From Straminergon stramineum (lineage: Eukaryota > Streptophyta > Bryopsida > Hypnales > Calliergonaceae): DNA of 64,000 nucleotides. A model generated the notes under the pieces. The model saw only the letters and a program-made list of their open reading frames with translations, was not told where the DNA came from and searched no databases. Location of the stretch: NCBI GenBank assembly GCA_963920665.1, contig OY987269.1:12650501-12714500 (forward strand), given 5' to 3'. The translations under genes were made by a program, and so were the position numbers. Positions 11,631 through 24,140 of this stretch are shown piece by piece (position 1 is the stretch's first letter; the number at the start of each line of letters is the position of its first letter).

Positions 11631-13800
11631 TATTAATTGTACAAATTGTAGGCATTTAGGATAAATTTCCCAAATTTCCCAAACATGCTATGCATGTAAC
11701 AAATCATGGCTAAATTGGTCAGAGGAAATTGGAGTGAGAACCATGAGGCCTTAGTTGATTCCCGAAGAGAGGTTTCAATTTTTTATTTCATTTTGTGAAA
11801 TAGTAGAAACCCAATTGTTAGCCTACACATGAAGAAAACTCAAGATTGACTAGTGGAGGGCATCTATGACCAAGGTATGGTGTTTTGAGATGAAAATTAT
11901 TCTAGATGACCAAAGACAAAATCGGTTTGTCAATATTCCCCTCCATGTTGAAGATTCTATGTTTATTGGAATTTAAAGGAGATTACTGGATTTGATTCTC
12001 TTCCTTTGCATGTGAAAAATAAGAATATGAGCTTATACATTTTTGTGAGATTTCATGAGAGTTTCCACAAAAAGTTACGGAATTTTCTAATAGTGAAAAG
12101 ATCCTCTTCTAAATAGTCCACTTTCAAAATTCATGATGGAAAATTCATGGAAATTATCCAAGGTGTGGTAAAATCTCATTAAAAATTAAATTGGATTATT
12201 TTATATTAAGAATGAACTCCAACAAGTTTCAAGACATTCCGATAGCCGAAAGAATTCGAGCTAGCAAGATTTTTTGAGTACTAGCAAATATAAAGATTAC
12301 AACAAAATTGACCAACTTTCTAGGAAGATATGAAATTAGAATAGGGACCAAGTTAGGTCTTTTCTTACTCCCTCGTGCCTTCTAAAGAACCTAGGCTATT
12401 TACTTTTTACAGAAAGGCCAAACTCCAAAAGTTGGATTTTGAACCATTTTTTATTTTAGGTGGGCATTTGGTTTTGATGAGTTTTTGGTGATAGAAAAAG
12501 GGGTGAAGAATTTGCATTGAGTAAAAATAGACTTATAAAGCCAATAGAGCAATCCATTTGTGCTTTTGAATCTTTCTCCAAAAGTTAGAGTTTTGCTCCT
12601 TTGTAGAAAGTCAAAATTGACAAATTAGGATGAAAATTCTAAATGATAAGTTTACCACATAGGAAAAGAAGGAGGGTGAGTGTCCTTGGAAACATATGAA
12701 AGGGCACTCATTCTCCTTTCAAAACACCCCTTGTAGCCATTTTTTGGCACATGTTCTCCATTGGAGCCATTTAATTGGATTTTAACCATTTTTGAGTCAA
12801 ATCACCAAATGATTGTATTTTGGAACATTTTTGCTCTGTTGTTAGTTGTTTTTTAAGCTCCCTTTGAAGAACATTGGGGGCCCTTCAAAGTTTGCTATGG
12901 AATGCAATTGTTGCAAGTTCTTGTTAGTTGTTACTAACTTGTTTGTGTTTATTTTGAGTTTCCTTTGTTGTATCAATCTAACATTACACCCTTCATTGTA
13001 CCTTGGCAATGTTGCTTTGAGGGGCCTCTAGTGCATGTTGTAATTTTGATACTAACCAAGTTGTTCACTAAATTAGGCAAGTAAGTTTCTTTTGTTTTGT
13101 ACTAACAACCTTGTACTAACTTGTATTGAACCATTGTCCATTTTCATATTATTGCAAACTAACCTTATTCAAAATATGTTTATCTTTGCCTTTGGATTGT
13201 CTCTCACGGCGAAGCTTGGAACTTAAACATTATAGGAATTGTTAGGATTTAAAAGGTAGTTCAAGAGACAATGAAGCTTTGACAAATCAACTTAGAATGT
13301 TTCAAAAGTGCTTAGAAGTTTAGCAACCACTCAATTATCTGCAAAGCTTCGCCCTAAGCCTTAACATTTAGTGTATCCAATTTTTTTTGTATTGGTGGGT
13401 TTCCTAATAGGAAATTTTCTAAAGTGGTATGGTCGGACCAACAATTGGCTTGACCATACAAAAAAATTCCAAACAGTCAGGCCTCCCATCAAAGGCATAT
13501 TTGTTATACTGGACTAACCACCCACCTACCCGTTTGTCTAATTCACTCATTTGGTAGAGGTTGTGCCTGTCCGATGTAGTCAACATATAGTTGAATTTCT
13601 AATAAGGTCAAAAAATTGACATGGAGTTACCCTATCTATGGTGTTCAACATGTAGCAACCATTTCTAAATGCAGACGCAAGACAAGCAGAGTATAGACAC
13701 CTATCTAGGCGATGACACTAGTCATGTCTGGGTGGGGACTTAGTCAAGTTTGGACAGTGACTTAGTTGGGTTGGGCAAGGACTTAGTTGGGTTTGGGTGT
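11631..13800. other. AT-rich intergenic sequence
   Basis: No gene was recognised. The ORF at 12846-13031 has a hydrophobic translation but nothing supports it as a gene. Repeat R1 begins near the right edge. Confidence 0.5.
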
Positions 13801-16290
13801 GGGCGCTTTATTCCTACCTTTGGAATAAGGCGAACACAACCAGGTTCTTGGTTGGTTTTGTTGTATGAAATGTCCTATGGGTGTCTACAATGTGTAATCT
13901 AGTTACACCTTCCAATCAATGGATCTTTAGTTGTTGTTTCCTACTTATACTTTTCTTGTGGCAAAAAACTAACCAAATCCAATAAATTAGTAATTTGGGC
14001 TAGCTTTGGCTACAACAACCAAAACTTAGGCCCAAGGAGGTTAGCTAAGCATAAAAGTTAAGTAGCCTAAGTTGTAGGGCTTATTTTTTCCTTTCCAGAA
14101 TGATATAGAACTCTAAGTTTGACCTACTTTTCTAGAAGATATCTACAGATGAATTTTGATACTAAAACTACCTTCTAAAACTTCATCTATCAATTCCTGA
14201 CATTCTAACTATTGAAATTCACTTTCACTTTTTACTTTAATTTCTATTTTTTATCTTCTTTCTAAGTTTTGAAATCCACTTGGTTTGGTCAACTTTGGTT
14301 GACTTTCATCCAAATCCCTCTTAACTTTGATCAATTATTTATTCTACTCTAACTTCTTCATTTCTAATACAATTCCTAAGGTTAGAGTAGTTTTGGAACT
14401 CTGAAATTACACTTCAAAGGAATCTAATCCTAACTTGTTCCTAAGATTCCTTTAAGAGATTCCTTGACTATTCCATTCGTTGTTATCATTCCCTTTGACT
14501 TTTATTCCTACTTGCTATTTTAAAACCAAAAGTATTCCTAAATCAAAGGTTCTCTAAATTACCTTCTAGAAAAGGTTAAACACTCATACTTTTGACTTTC
14601 CCAGTAAAAAATTATTCATGGATAAAGTTTGAGTGTCAACTGGTTCATCAAACTTCAATACTTCATCCATCAATTTCTTTTACCTTTTACTTTTGCAATT
14701 GTCTTTTTTCACTTATAAATTTAACTACTATTTTTGATTCTAAGATTCCTCTCTTGATTCTTTTAGATGATTTCCTAATTTTTCATCTACTTTTTAACCC
14801 CAAAGGACCATTGTCTCCTCGAGGGACAAAATGGATTTCGGGTAGGTTCTTATGACCTCAATTTTTAGTCAAACTTTTTGAAACTTTCTCATAAGATAGA
14901 AAAACTGATTAGCTTTGTGGGAATATAATCTTTATTTCAATCGGTGCCCGGGAGCAAAAGTTATGCCATCTTAAACATAATTTTCATGTCACCAGGCAGA
15001 AAAATAAATCCACAAAAAATTGAAATTTAATTTTTTAATTTTTATTTTTCTTATAGATTATATTTTTGCCTACATGTGAAGCTTTGATTCATTCCATTTG
15101 GATAAGTAATGTGAAAGTTATGAACAATATTGTTTTTCGGGCAATATGAGCATCTTCTTGAAAAAATAACTTGTAGGATTCATTTCTGAATGCAATTTTC
15201 ACAATTTTTCAAAAAAAATTGTTTGACAAAGTTAAGTTTGTCTGCTAGAACAATCCCACCATTGGGATTATTGAGTTTCCATCCCATCTCAAAGCTATTA
15301 ATGATTTAGTTTTTCATGTAATCTTAGACCTACTTCTACTTAACAATTTTTTAGAGAATGAAAATCAAGAGTTTTTCTGTTGAAGTTTTTTTCCTAGGAT
15401 ATCAACTCAATTTTTCAACACAAAAAATTTTAAATACACAGTCCACAGTGCAAAAAACTTCAGTAAAAGGTGGTCAAAGTCATCTGAAATTGCAGGCCAG
15501 TGTTCAAAAAAATTTCTTTTTCCAACTTTGAATGCTAATATTTCTCAATCTGTGCGGTCAAAATTCATGAAATTTTTACCACATGTTCTAAGACAAGTAA
15601 AGTACAAGATCCAACGGTTAGATTTTCTTAAAGTATTTTTTTTGGATTTTATGGGTGAATGCAGCAGAAATGTCAGTTTTGAGTGGTTTTTGACAGAAAA
15701 ATGGCCTTGGTCCTTTAGGGGTTAAACTACTTTTCGTTGATTTTTTATGTTTTATACTTTTTGGAAAGCTATTGATTTTTTCTAACTACTTTTAAATTCA
15801 AATCCTAATTTCCAAATGGTCTTCATGGTCTGAATCTAGTTTTAATTTCTGGAGGTGATGTTCAATGCTAATCTAATTATTTTTGCGGAAAATCAAGTAA
15901 TTTAGGTAGTATAGATTCATGGACTAACATTAACCTCAACGTATCCAATGTTCCAATCTTCATTCACCATAATTCCAATATCGTTGACCAATCCTTCCAC
16001 TTCCATGTCGTAGTCTCTAGTATTTGGAAGTCATATTTTGTGTATTTGTCTAAGGGCTAACTCCTTCCTTCTCACTCCAATACCTCTTCTTCTCCTTTTC
16101 TTTTGTATTTCTTCTTTTTCTTTTTGTTTCAAAGTATTTTTGTAAATCCAACCCTATCAAATCTAATTTCCAAATGCCTTGCTAATTTATCAAGAAGTAA
16201 ACAAACACTTGAAGACAAGTGGATTTGACTTCTACAAACTAATAACTAATTCCTAGAATCTAAATAAGTCAACTATTCTTTTTTTAAAAA
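13801..16290 (+). repeat. Dispersed repeat R1, copy A (interrupted by a TTAA element)
   Basis: The segments 13801-14797 and 15722-16290 match, in inverted orientation, the segment 31230-32810. Shared landmarks include CCTATGGGTGTCTA, TTTGGTCAACTTTGGTTGAC (with small changes) and a CTTCATCCATCAATTTC-like segment. The pieces are collinear in both copies. The interior of copy A carries an extra 924-bp insertion. No coding region was found, so R1 is probably a non-autonomous or long-decayed element. Outer ends are approximate. Confidence 0.7.
14798..15721. mobile_element. TTAA-flanked piggyBac-like non-autonomous element P1 (924 bp)
   Basis: The left end is CCCCAAAGGACCA and the reverse complement of the right end is CCCCTAAAGGACCA, a short inverted repeat with one indel. 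TTAA flanks both sides (14794-14797 and 15722-15725). Copy B of R1 lacks this segment: at 31843-31846 the flanks are joined through one 4-base site. A TTAA duplication with ends starting CCC is the hallmark of the piggyBac superfamily. No ORF resembling a transposase is present. Related truncated sequences lie at about 49376-49760 and 50230-50570. Confidence 0.75.
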
Positions 16291-16694
16291 GACCAAAAAT
16301 TAGGGTGATACCTTTAGGTCCTAAAATTTTGGATTTTTTTATCATTGTCTTGAAATTTCAGCCTTGTGGCTTTGAAGTTGTCCAAGACAAAGAATATTTT
16401 CCTTGTCTCAAAAATCAGAGATTAAAGTAGAGTCATTTCTTTGATAGAACATAGTTTGGAACTCTTTTTCCAAAACCAAAGACTAGACAAGGAATAGTTT
16501 CTTTTATTTCAAAACCAAAGAGTAGACAAGGAATATTTTCCTTTATTTCAAAACTAGAGAGTGAGATAGAAGCCTTTGCTAGACATAGCATAGTTTGGAA
16601 TTCTTTTTCCAAAATTAGATAGTAGAAAGAGGGTGAAAAATCACCAAATATATTGAGAATTCCAAAATCAAAGGGGGAAGGCTAGAAGCTACAT

Positions 16695-18006
16695 TGTCAC
16701 ACCCCTATCTCCTTAGGGTGCCCAAAGTGCCTTAGTGAGCAAGGGGGACCTTGGGGGTGACTTCCCAAGCCTTGCAATAGGTTAAAAAGGGAGAAATGAG
16801 AGACTCCTGAGCAAACAGGGCGCAATAGCGCTTTGGTTAGGAAGGTCATAGTGGCATGTCATACATTCTTGAAAAGCTCTTGAGAAGACGCTTCTAACCG
16901 TCTAAAGAACGCATGATTTGGACTAGTAGGCTAGAAGTCATGGCCAGTCAAAGTTGGAGTGTCCTAGTGGCGCCGGGACACTCAAAGGCTAGGTGTGAGG
17001 GGTTCTTAAGGAATCACTCAACCAAGTATGGCATGTAGCATATCATTGGAAAGCTACAAAGACAAGGAACCTAGAATGCCAAGCATTACGAGGTTCTAAG
17101 CCATGAGCCAAAAGTTATGGCCAAGAGAAGGGCCATGGTGAAGGCGTGATGCTACTCCCGGTGAACCTGAATCTTTGGAAGGCCATAACTTTGTGAGAAC
17201 TTGTCCAAATGGGACAAGTGAGCAATTCATCGGCATCTACTCGTCGCGCAAATATTCAAAATGGGCTTGCATGTGGGATTTGAAGCCTTGACAATAAAGT
17301 TACGCCGTTTGGAAGTTCGGGAGTCCAAATGGAGTAGAAACTTGGGGATTTCGGTTGGAAATGGTTGGTCTTCCCAAACCCAAGGGGGTTTGGAAAGTCC
17401 CTTTGACCCACAAGGGGGGGGGACTACCGAAGACTACAGAGAGTACTAAAAGACGGGTTGGTCTCCCTCCTCACTCCCTCTTGGAGCCTTGGTGAGTCCT
17501 AGGGATTCATGGGTGGTGATGTAACTTCTCCACCGGCTTCAAGGCTCCTTGGGACACTTGTGTGTGTGTCCTGGGGCATTGGTTGGTTGGATTCCCACTC
17601 CTTGCTAGGCCTTTGACAATGTGTCCCGAGTTGTGAGTCCCGATTAGTGTTGGTGTGAGAGTAGCAAATGCACAGCGGGCCTAGTATGAAGTGGGGTGAC
17701 AACCAAGGGTGGTTAGGACCGTGGTGAGTAGTGTCACCATGAGTCCTAGCACAAGAAGATGGAAGTTCCGCCTCATATCACCAAATAACATGCCAAGTGC
17801 CACGAGTGGGGTGCGTGCTAGAAGTCTCGGGCACCAGGACTTAGCAATGTGAGTTGGAAATGGGAACTAATGCTGTAAGTGCTTAGTACATGCAGTGTTA
17901 GTTAGTGGAGCCTAAGTAATACCGGTATTAGAGCGTGGTGAGCCCTGAAAGCTTGAAGGGTTCTTGAAGTCTAGTGGAGTTGTAAGGTGTTATTAGGGCC
18001 GCGACA
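16695..18006 (+). mobile_element. LTR family L, copy 1 (solo LTR, about 1.31 kb)
   Basis: Begins TGTCACACCCCTATCTCC and ends GGGCCGCGACA, the TG..CA format with a TGTCRC/GCGACA terminal inversion. It aligns along its whole length with copies at 51596-52919 and 62334-63652, which are in the other orientation. The 5-bp flanks here (TACAT and TACTA) do not match cleanly, so the insertion is older or its flanks were rearranged. Small ORFs inside (17261-17449, 17499-17702) recur as shadows in the other copies and are not genes. Copia pol debris starts just downstream. Confidence 0.8.
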
Positions 18007-18018
18007 TACTATTGCTAC

Positions 18019-19984
18019 TCCAACTCTTCAACCAATGGGCAAACGGACTCATGGACTAGATAAACAACCTCGCAAACGCAAAGCAATGATTGATGCTACT
18101 AACCCTTTCATACCTTTAGCAACCACTTCCAATTTTATGAGATCATCCATCTCAGACTATCCATCCACATTTGATACCATCAACATTTTTGAGGAAACAA
18201 TTCTTATTCAATATCATAGAAAGACTTAGTTGAATAATAAGTTATCTATAATGTATTGTGGAACTAGTAATGTGTAGGACAGAGCAAATATTGCAATTGA
18301 TGACTCATTTATTTGTATAATTGCTGAACATCTTTCTTGTGAGAAAGATGATTCTGAACCAAATACTATTGAAGAAGTGATGCGTCGCTCTGATTGGCTA
18401 AAGTGGAAAGTTGCTATCGAGGAGGAGTATGCCTCTTTGCGTAAGAAACAGGTCTTTGGACCTATTATAAATGATCTCACTTCTTGACCTCTTAGATACA
18501 AGTTGATATTTGTGCACAAACGTAATGACAACGGCCAGATTATCCATTACAAAGTCCACCTGGTTGCTTAAGGTTTCACACAAAATTTTGGTATTGATTA
18601 TGATTCCATATACTCATCAATTATGCATTCTATTATTTTTTGATATCTTCTTGGAATGGCAGTATATGCCATTCTTGAAATCCAACTTATGGATGTAGTA
18701 ATTGCTTATTTATATAGATCACTTAATGCTCATATTTATATGAAAATCCCATCTGGTCCTGAAACCACAAGTCCAACTGCCGTTACTGCCCCAATTTTGG
18801 GTAAACATCGTGGTGTTAAATTACAACGGGCATTATATGGTCTTAAACAATTTGAACACATGTGGTATCAACGACTACGAGATTTTCTTATTCAATGTCA
18901 CTTTATAAATGATTCATTACTTCCATGTCTTTTTATCAAACATGACACACATGGATTTGTCATCATTGTAATATATGTTGATGATTTGAATCTTGTAGGT
19001 ACTATATTTGCCTGCATTGCAACTACTCAGCTTCTTACTCGCGAGTTTGAGATGAAATTGTTTAGCAAAACTATTTTTTGCATTGGTCTACAAGTTCTTT
19101 ATTTGAAAGATGGTAATATTTTTTTTTCACAAATGACTTATATTACCCAAATCTTGAAAAGATTCAATATGATAGATGCCTATCCACTTTCTACACCTAT
19201 GGTTGGTTGTAGCAACGAAGGTGATGATCCTTATTGCCCTTGCGAGGAAGAGGAAGAACCATTGAGTGAACAATATCCGTACCTTGTTGCGGTCGGAGCA
19301 CTTTTATATATGGCTACATCTACAAGGCCTGACATTGCATTTGCAGTTAGTGTCCTTGTGAGGCATAGTACTCGTTCCACACTTCGACATTGGAACGACA
19401 TCAAAGACCTTCGTTATTTGATAGGAACTGAAGATTTGGGATTACATTATACTCGATCATTAAATCCCACATTGATTGGACATGCTGATGTTGGCTATAG
19501 ATCTGACCCTATAACATCCAAGTCTCAAACAGGCTATGTTTTTTTATGACATGGAGTTGCAATATCTTAGAAATCAGTAAAACAAATGATAACTGCAACA
19601 TCATTCAACCATGTAGAAATTATTGCTTTGCATGAAGCATCTTGAAAATGTATCTAGTTAAGATCAATGGATAAATTTATTCGGAGAAACTGTGGATTGT
19701 CATATGATGATTCTCCAACTACCTTATATGAACACAACAGTGCTTGTGTTGCACAAATGCAATTGGGTTTTATCAACGGAGATTGAACTAAACATATTGA
19801 TCAAAAATATTTCAATTTTACCCATAACTTAATTACCAACTGAGCACTTAAAATCAAGAAAATTATATCAACAAATAGTCTTGCTGATTTTTTTACCAAG
19901 GCTTTTCCTTTATGTATCCATCATAGACTTGTTCATGACATTGGTATGCAATGGCTCAATATTTTAGAGCAAAAAATTCAATAG
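18019..19984 (+). pseudogene. Ty1/Copia polyprotein relic (reverse transcriptase and RNase H)
   Basis: A decayed Copia pol region. The longest open stretch (18656-19549) carries an RVT_2-type reverse transcriptase: IYMKIPSGPE, RALYGLKQ, the catalytic IYVDDLN at about 18971-18990, and STRPDIAFAVSVL. Upstream, the same frame family shows W..AIEEEYASL, VHKRNDNGQIIHYK and GFTQNFGIDYDS, interrupted by several stops between 18228 and 18643. Downstream an RNase H-like part (EIIALHEAS, YEHNSACVAQMQLG, ADFFTKAFP) is also broken by stops. Gag, protease and most of integrase are not visible. The element cannot encode an intact polyprotein. Confidence 0.9.
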
Positions 19985-20570
19985 ATTATTACTATGTAAA
20001 TTGTAAAAGCCTTTAGATATTTTTCCATGGATTTTTTCCATTGAGTTTTACCATGAGAATAGATTGATAAAGGTGTTGTATTCTTTTTCCTTCATCTGTG
20101 GTTTTATCCTTAACTATAAACATGATTTTTCTAGATAAGGTTTTAATGAGGTAGCAATTATAATCTTACTAGATTACAAAATTTATCATATAGGATACTG
20201 CATAGAAAAAGATCATGGTGAAAACCACGATTTAGTAATTAATGTTGGAGTGTGTTAACAATCTTGGGGTGCATTGCATTTTGTCATAGCTCATGAGTAG
20301 GATAGCGGTGTCGAGTAGAGAGGCCTTGCCTTGGGAAAACGCGGGGCTTCTAGCTGCAACTAGATGTGGTACAAATAATGGAAGATCCTGTAGCCAAAGT
20401 CACAAACATAATAATAAATCCCCCCCATGATGCCATATGAACCAAAATACTATGACCCTTCCATACACCCCTCCAAAGATGTCATGGAGTCTCAATATAC
20501 CTCATGTATGGTAAAAAATTGTAGAAACAAAGTCATATCCTTCATGAACTCCCTTCGAAGAAGTGTTTGA
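19985..20570. other. Copia 3' flank and unassigned AT-rich sequence
   Basis: The first 250 bases probably belong to the Copia relic: plant Copia elements carry a non-coding stretch here before the 3' LTR. No polypurine tract or LTR boundary is identifiable. The remainder has no recognised feature. Confidence 0.4.
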
Positions 20571-21190
20571 TAGTTGATTGAGTGCCACGTTCGCTATACA
20601 ATTCAAAACTAAGAGTGTAATATGCCTCTGGAAAGCTAACAAAAATCTCTACAACCTCTTCAAAATTCACTCACAACTAAGATACTTTCCGACTTTTATG
20701 GTCGGTCAAAGTTCACCCTTCCCAACTCAAAGGCAACTCACCTATACTTCACTCTCAAGCTCATAACTTTCACATACTACCTCCAAATTCAGAAAATAAA
20801 CTCATTTTGGAAAGATAACATAAACATCTACAAGCTCTCTAAGTTTCACTCAAATACAAAGTACTATCCACATTTCATAGCCTTTCAAAACTCACTCACT
20901 TGGAAACCCGAAAGTATCCCTTCATCCTTTCACTCTCAAGCCCATAACTTTCTCATACTACCTCCAAATCAAGAAAATAAACCCATTTTGTAAAGCTAAC
21001 ATGAATATCTACAAGCTCCCCAAGTTTCAATCAAACACAAGGTACTTTCCACATTTCATAGCCTTTCAAAGTTCACTCTCTTGAAAGTTTGAGGTAGCTT
21101 CACAACACTTCACTCCCAAACTCATAACTTACACATAGTAACTCCAAACTTCATGAGTGATAGCTTTTTGGAAACACAAAAACAAGATAT
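20570..21190. repeat. Satellite-like tandem array, period about 180 bp
   Basis: Units share TTCACTCTCAAGCTCATAAC at 20749, a near copy at 20931 and another at 21109, so the spacings are 182 and 178 bp. Each unit contains ATAACTT, then a CCTCCAAAT-like motif, then a GGAAAG-like motif, then CTACAAGCTC and CCACATTTCATAGCCTTTCA. About three and a half copies are visible. Confidence 0.8.
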
Positions 21191-21951
21191 ACAAGATCTC
21201 AAAATTTCATTACCAAACTCTCCATGTACAAAAGTGCTATCCCCTCCCAAAGTGACGGCTTCCCTAAGCAAACAAGGAGGAGGAAGAAGAAGATGATCCT
21301 TAACCTCATCCGCCACCTCAACCTCCATGCCATCCACCTAAGTTAGTGGATTTTGGCCACTAAGATGCCACATGGGCCATAATACCCACATGGGCCACTT
21401 CCTATTCTTGATAAGTCTATCCATATCATCTACGTGGATTTCTAATCCATTAAAAATAAAAATAAAAATAATGAAAAAGATAAAACAAGCTTTACCTTTT
21501 GTTTTTACAACTTCAAACTAACTAACTAACATATTAAAATATCTTCTAGTATAGAAATCAAAGAACTAAATGTTTGTTAAATAGAGGTAAAAAAAAAGTT
21601 CAAGTGGAGTATAACCCCATTTGTTTCTTGAAACTCTAGAAAAAAAAACCCTCCAATTTAACAAACAATTACACATTTTCACATAATGAACACATTTACA
21701 ATACGACAGCAAGTCAACTATATATTCCTGCCTCACTAGTATGTCAAGCCGCAAGTTACTCTAACCAATCAACGAGGCCAACAAGTTTTGAACCCTGGAC
21801 CGGTCAGTTAACCACCGACATACCAACTAATCGACCAAGTCTACGATTTGGCGATGAAATTCAACATTTGATCAATTTTATTGCTTTATTGGACCAATTC
21901 AATTTGATTTTCATATTTTATTATATTTTTACTATGTCAAGCGAGGAGGAG
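21191..21951. other. Unassigned sequence upstream of a Copia LTR
   Basis: No gene was recognised. The last bases before 21952 read AGCGAGGAGGAG, a plausible polypurine tract for the Copia 3' LTR that follows, so the right part is probably the 3' end of a second Copia relic. Confidence 0.4.
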
Positions 21952-22168
21952 TGTTAAGAAATAATATTATCTTAAGGCACTCTCCTAGTCATCTTAGTCA
22001 ACTAGGATTAAAGATGATAATCCCATAGACCAATAGAAAAAGAGAACTATTCATCTTCTCTCTCCCTTTGTATATACTCTCAAATCTCTTTGAACTAACT
22101 AAGTATTTCTCTCGTGTATGTTTGGTGTTGCTACAAGTTTGTTGTTTTGTTTTGTTTCTTTCTCAACA
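21952..22168 (+). mobile_element. Copia 3' LTR (217 bp)
   Basis: Starts TGTTAAGAAATAATATTATC and ends TTTCTCAACA, giving TGTT..AACA terminal inversion. A purine-rich tract lies immediately upstream. Promoter-like content (TATATACTC near 22072) fits a short plant Copia LTR. It abuts, on its right, the truncated left end of TTAA element P3. No matching 5' LTR is seen in the window. Confidence 0.65.
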
Positions 22169-22999
22169 CTTTTGAAGTGTTATAGATATAATTTCCACTG
22201 AGTTATAGAGATCTGAACCGTACAATTTTGTAGTGCACTTGTTGTAGATGACGTGCATCCAATTTGGTGTCATTTGACCACATAGATTGCAAAATTATAA
22301 TGTTTTAGTGTTGAAAAGAGGATGCTGAATTTTTCCTAAAAATACATTTGGAGGTGAAATTTGGTATCTAACTCTACTCAAATGAAGAAACTTTAAACTA
22401 TAAAGTGATTCAAAATCAGCATACAAACACAATGATGAAAAAAATATCTTTCAATTGACTCATTGTGTCTGCAAAGTCGCTTTGAAATGTCAAAAAATAG
22501 CAAGAAAAGTTGCAAAAAATACATCAAAAATTCAACCTCTTTCTACTAAAATGCTTCTCAATCACTCATAACTTCTTGAATTGATATGAAATTTTATACA
22601 CACAAACTAGACTAGTATGTGCAAATTTTCCAAAAATATTATTGGAAAAACACATTGTATGAAGAAGAAACAAGCGGCCAAAGTTCACTGTAATCCGAAA
22701 ATGTCAAGATTTTGAACTTCGAATTGCTCCTAGACATTCAAAACAACATGGATTGACATGAAAATTCTACCACAATAACTAGACTTCAAGGGTAACATAA
22801 CCCAATAAATTTTTATTGAAAATGAACTTTGGATGAAGGAGATACAAGCCCTCGAAGTTGCTACCATCAAATGCAATTTGGTGAATTCAAATTGAACTAG
22901 GGTTGTTCTATGGAAGGCATTTTGGGGTTTGGGTGTCGAGTTGTTTGTCTGATGTCACATGTCATATAAGACAAGTGTCACATATAAGGTTGACAGGGC

Positions 23000-23540
23000 G
23001 TCCTGACGCAGCCGCCAACGTCCGGACGTCCGGCGTCTGCGTCCGCGCCCCCCCCGGACGTCCTGTGACATTCGAAAAATTTGATTTTTACCCTGGGGTA
23101 ATTTCCCGTCCGCGACCCCGTCCGCACCACCGTTCGCGGTTTCTGCAGCCCGTCCGCGACCCCGTCTGCCATCCCGTCCGCTCGTCTGCGACCCTATCCG
23201 CCATCTCGTCCGCCATCCCGTCCGATGAGCGGACGGGCGGACACTCACTATGTAGTCACAACAACATTCACTTGCAATTTCTGAATTCATTTTTTAGAAT
23301 TTTGGAGCATGTAATATACCGTTGGAAAGGTCTTGGAAATACCTTTCCAATGGTATATCACACGCCCCAAAAATAAAAAATCTCTAAACGAAAATGTCAA
23401 AAGAAGTTTGTTACTTCAAAACATGGGCGTCTGCCTTGGTGTCCGCCCGTCTGCCTAGCTGTCCGCCCTCCCGTCCGCCCCCCCCCCCCGTCCGCCAAGC
23501 GGACGGGCGGACGGGCGATCAGTTGGGCGGACGCTCACTA
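23000..23540. repeat. GC-rich minisatellite part 1 and 290-bp tandem unit
   Basis: C-rich strand repeats of the GTCCGCC/GTCCGCGACCC type are joined to a spacer unit that recurs with 290-bp spacing (CTCACTATGTAGTC at 23243 and 23533). The local GC content contrasts strongly with the AT-rich surroundings. Reading frames through it are by-products of the repeat. Confidence 0.75.
23311..23361. repeat. Perfect-loop hairpin, copy 1
   Basis: The arms at 23311-23331 and 23341-23361 are complementary apart from two positions, with a 9-base loop (CTTGGAAAT). The same hairpin occurs in the next tandem unit. Confidence 0.85.
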
Positions 23541-23593
23541 TGTAGTCGCAGCAACTTTCACTTGCAATTTTTGAATTCGTTTTTTTGAATTTT

Positions 23594-23658
23594 GGGGCGT
23601 GTAATATACCACTGGAAAGGTCTTGGAAATACCTTTCCAATGGTATATCACACGCCCC
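23594..23658. repeat. Long hairpin, copy 2 (28-bp stem)
   Basis: The arms 23594-23621 and 23631-23658 pair over 28 positions with two mismatches. The loop CTTGGAAAT is identical to that of copy 1. Confidence 0.88.
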
Positions 23659-23749
23659 AAAACACCAAAATCTCAAATCGGAAATGCCAAAAGAAGTTTG
23701 TTTCTTCACAAAATGAGCGTCCGCCTTACTGTTCGCCCTCTTGTTCGCT

Positions 23750-24140
23750 AGGCAGATGGGCGGACGGGCGGACGGGCGGAGAGGCGGACAAGGAGGAAGG
23801 CGGGAGGGAGAGGTAGGCGCAAGGGACCAAGGGTTTTCAATTTGGAGGAGGTTGGCCCAAGGCGGACGGGCGAACGGGCGGACGGGCAGACAGGCGGATG
23901 GGCGGACAAGCGGACAAGTGGACAGGGAGGAAGGCGGGAGGGAAAGGCGGGCGCAAGGGTCCAAGGGTTTTCAATTTGGAGGAGGAAGGCGGACGGACAG
24001 ACAAGCAGACAGGGAGGAAGGCGGGAGCGAGAGTGAAGTGTTTTCAATTTGGTGGAGGTCGGCCTACGGCGGACGGGCGGACAAGGGAGAGGGTGAGAGG
24101 GAGAGGTGTTTTTAACTTTGTAGAGGTAGGCGGATGAGTG
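23750..24140. repeat. G-rich GGCGGAC minisatellite with a higher-order unit
   Basis: Short GGCGGACGG/GGCGGACAA repeats alternate with a longer module containing GGGAGGAAGGCGGGAG and GTTTTCAATTTGG. That module recurs near 23834, 23968, 24040 and, degraded, 24108. Purine skew is strong: nearly all G is on the + strand. Confidence 0.85.

Noticed and set aside
17924..17934. GGTATTAGAGC near the end of LTR copy 1, resembling a tRNA-Met primer binding site
   Set aside because: It lies inside the TSD-bounded unit rather than just after an LTR, and copy 3 has a diverged version, so it is not taken as a primer site.
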